A DNA stretch of 7,850 bases. Source: Candidatus Latescibacterota bacterium. Its GTDB lineage: Bacteria > Latescibacterota > 4484-107 > B68-G9. Positions 7,289 through 7,850 of this stretch are shown piece after piece. A program made the translations under genes and the position numbers. Positions within the stretch are counted from its first letter, which is position 1; the number at the start of each line of letters is the position of its first letter. The stretch covers positions 1-7,850 of the forward strand of contig DTYS01000107.1 in assembly GCA_012961755.1 (NCBI GenBank). The letters are read 5' to 3'. The notes under the pieces are model-generated. The model did not search any database, was not told the origin of the DNA, and was given only the letters and a program-made list of their open reading frames with translations.

Positions 7289-7629
7289 ATATCCTCCCTT
7301 ATCGAGCAGTTTCCTGGCCTGTCAGGGACGTTCTATATCTCGTCTCTCCAAACCGACTATTGAGAACTCGCCTGAAGCTTTCCGGCTATGGCCGTCTGGC
7401 CACTTCCCATGAACGGGTCCAATGCGATCTCCCCTCCACTGGAAACGGCGCGGGATGTCCTATCTTCCTCGCGGGCACCGCCTCCATACGCTCTTGGTGA
7501 ACTCCAAGGATTCATCTCTGGAGATGTGCTTTTCCCATAGGTGTTTTACGGGGGTGAGGTGACCATAAGGTAAACGCTGTCGTCGGATAGTTCCTCCATA
7601 TCTTCGCCGGCTTTTGTATCGGCAAATAG
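7289..7629 (-). pseudogene. Remnant of a beta-class DNA (cytosine-N4/adenine-N6) methyltransferase
   Basis: Five pieces of one methyltransferase follow each other in the right order but in three frames. They are: LFADTKAGEDMEELSDDSVY and LMVTSPP (7549-7629, motif IV lacking its tyrosine because of a frameshift into TAA); KHISRDESLEFTKSVWRR (7478-7531); IGHPAPFPVE (7434-7463); GEIALDPFMGSGQTAIAGK (about 7378-7434, motif I, SAM binding); and SIVGLERRDIERP, then a TGA (7322-7324), then QARKLLDKGGY (7289-7321). In intact PF01555-type enzymes the TSPPY motif and the DPFMGSG motif are usually well over 100 residues apart; here about 40 codons separate them, so sequence has been lost after SVWRR and after PFPVE. 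The N-terminus is absent, ending near the palindromic repeat. It cannot encode an active enzyme. It probably came from a restriction-modification or orphan methylation gene that once preceded the radical SAM gene. Confidence 0.85.
7293..7300 (-). promoter_or_regulatory. Ribosome binding site of the radical SAM gene
   Basis: The minus strand reads AAGGGAGGATATATG, a strong Shine-Dalgarno 4 nt before the start. The site overlaps the apparent end of the degraded methyltransferase sequence, so it probably began as coding sequence of the upstream gene. Confidence 0.7.
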
Positions 7630-7661
7630 ACCCAAGCCACAACCCCGATCCCTTCCCCTCG

Positions 7662-7682
7662 TTCCCACGCGCCGCGTGGGAA
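7662..7682. repeat. Hairpin 1: 9-bp stem, 3-nt loop
   Basis: TTCCCACGC, loop GCC, then GCGTGGGAA: a perfect 9-bp palindrome, extendable by a G-T pair at 7661/7683. There is no T-run on either side, so it does not look like an intrinsic terminator. Confidence 0.9.
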
Positions 7683-7690
7683 TGCAGCCA

Positions 7691-7705
7691 CGGCGCGCTG
7701 CGCCG
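7691..7705. repeat. Hairpin 2: 6-bp stem, 3-nt loop
   Basis: CGGCGC, loop GCT, then GCGCCG. The stem is perfect and the core is CGC-GCT-GCG, the same layout as its neighbours. Confidence 0.85.
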
Positions 7706-7747
7706 AGTCTCCAACTGAAACACTGACCGTTCTCTGGCCTCTGGCTA

Positions 7748-7762
7748 CACCGCTCCGCGGTG
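7748..7762. repeat. Hairpin 3: 6-bp stem, 3-nt loop
   Basis: CACCGC, loop TCC, then GCGGTG. The stem is perfect with core CGC-TCC-GCG. Confidence 0.85.
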
Positions 7763-7839
7763 CAACCCGTCTCTCCGACATTGTGCACCACGGCTCGACA
7801 CATGGCGCAGAGCGCCGTCAGATGCGTTACACCGCGGAG
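7753..7839. repeat. Inverted repeat with 14-nt arms flanking hairpin 4
   Basis: The sequence CTCCGCGGTGCAAC at 7753-7766 recurs inverted at 7826-7839 (read on the minus strand as CTCCGCGGTGTAAC), 13 of 14 bases matching. The arms enclose about 59 nt that contain hairpin 4. A second 9-nt inverted pair (GTCTCTCCG at 7769-7777 and its complement at 7835-7843) overlaps it but is not nested with it, so the two foldings compete. Confidence 0.65.
7804..7816. repeat. Hairpin 4: 5-bp stem, 3-nt loop
   Basis: GGCGC, loop AGA, then GCGCC. The stem is perfect and extends by a T-G wobble and an A-T pair at 7802-7803/7817-7818. Confidence 0.75.
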
Positions 7840-7850
7840 AGACTCTGCAA

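Larger units (their letters stand above)
7661..7850. repeat. Cluster of short palindromes with CGC-NNN-GCG cores (interspersed repeat element, right end outside window)
   Basis: This stretch has no credible gene. It contains four perfect hairpins, each with a 3-nt loop and a stem closing in CGC/GCG (listed separately), plus a larger inverted repeat. The left part (CTCGTTCCCACGC...GCGTGGGAATGCAG) resembles the interspersed palindromic repeats seen in many environmental bacterial genomes; that resemblance is from memory, not a search. The left edge lies near 7658-7661, right after the methyltransferase N-terminal break. The right edge is beyond the window. Between 7630 and 7657 I see nothing recognisable. 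Confidence 0.65.

Noticed and set aside
7332..7337. TATAGA on the minus strand as a -10 element for the radical SAM operon
   Set aside because: No convincing -35 hexamer lies 16-18 nt upstream and the bases belong to the methyltransferase remnant; too weak to call a promoter.
7289..7629. Intact methyltransferase broken only by sequencing errors
   Set aside because: Correcting frames alone would still leave more than half of the expected protein missing, including the stretch between SVWRR and IGHPAPFPVE, so real deletions are needed.
7662..7682. Intrinsic terminator
   Set aside because: The stem is strong but neither strand has a following T-run.
7460..7803. Three overlapping minus-strand frames of 85-89 codons
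   Set aside because: Upstream of about 7629 they only read through the palindromic repeat; downstream they are frame-shifted slices of the methyltransferase remnant. None is a credible gene as it stands.
7661..7850. CRISPR array
   Set aside because: The units are short palindromes with differing sequence, not identical direct repeats separated by even-sized spacers.

Overview
The window carries one tightly packed minus-strand gene cluster running from about 7288 down to position 1, where it continues off the left edge. At the right end there is a short non-coding zone (about 7289-7850). In transcription order the genes are: an RlmN/Cfr-like radical SAM protein (7288-6344), a UPF0173 metallo-beta-lactamase-fold hydrolase (6334-5660), a large double-domain acyl-CoA dehydratase activase with a DUF2229/HgdB-like tail (5650-2615), a secreted VIT/VWA protein with a C-terminal FlgD/T9SS-like sorting domain (2601-256), and the first 79 residues of an archaeal-type protein disulfide oxidoreductase (239-1). 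Gaps between genes are 9, 9, 13 and 16 nt. Each gene has a strong GGAGG-type Shine-Dalgarno sequence, and three of these share bases with the preceding stop codon, so a single co-translated transcription unit is likely.

The right end holds two things. At 7289-7629 is the wreck of a beta-class DNA (cytosine-N4/adenine-N6) methyltransferase. It keeps the TSPP motif, an IGHPAPFPVE segment and DPFMGSG in the correct order, but they lie in different frames, with stops and large internal deletions. At 7661-7850 is a cluster of short perfect hairpins, all built on a CGC-NNN-GCG core with a 3-nt loop. It resembles the interspersed palindromic repeats seen in many environmental bacteria, and it runs off the window.

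Organism: the FlgD/T9SS-like C-terminus (NFPNPFN...KMVLMK) points to a bacterium of the FCB/candidate-phylum type (for example WOR-3-, KSB1- or Latescibacteria-like). The PDO protein, AGG-dominated arginine codons, Glu/Arg/Lys-rich proteins and compact gene packing suggest a thermophile, probably an anaerobe because of the oxygen-sensitive activase. No phylum can be fixed from this window.

How the genes might work together: the activase and the radical SAM protein both use oxygen-sensitive [4Fe-4S] chemistry, and PDO handles thiol/disulfide exchange, so a redox theme is plausible. No dehydratase partner (HgdA/HgdB-type subunits) lies beside the activase and the VWA protein is exported, so any common pathway is inference. 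The least ordinary items are the radical SAM protein, which keeps one RlmN catalytic cysteine but lacks the other, and the methyltransferase remnant beside the palindrome cluster.
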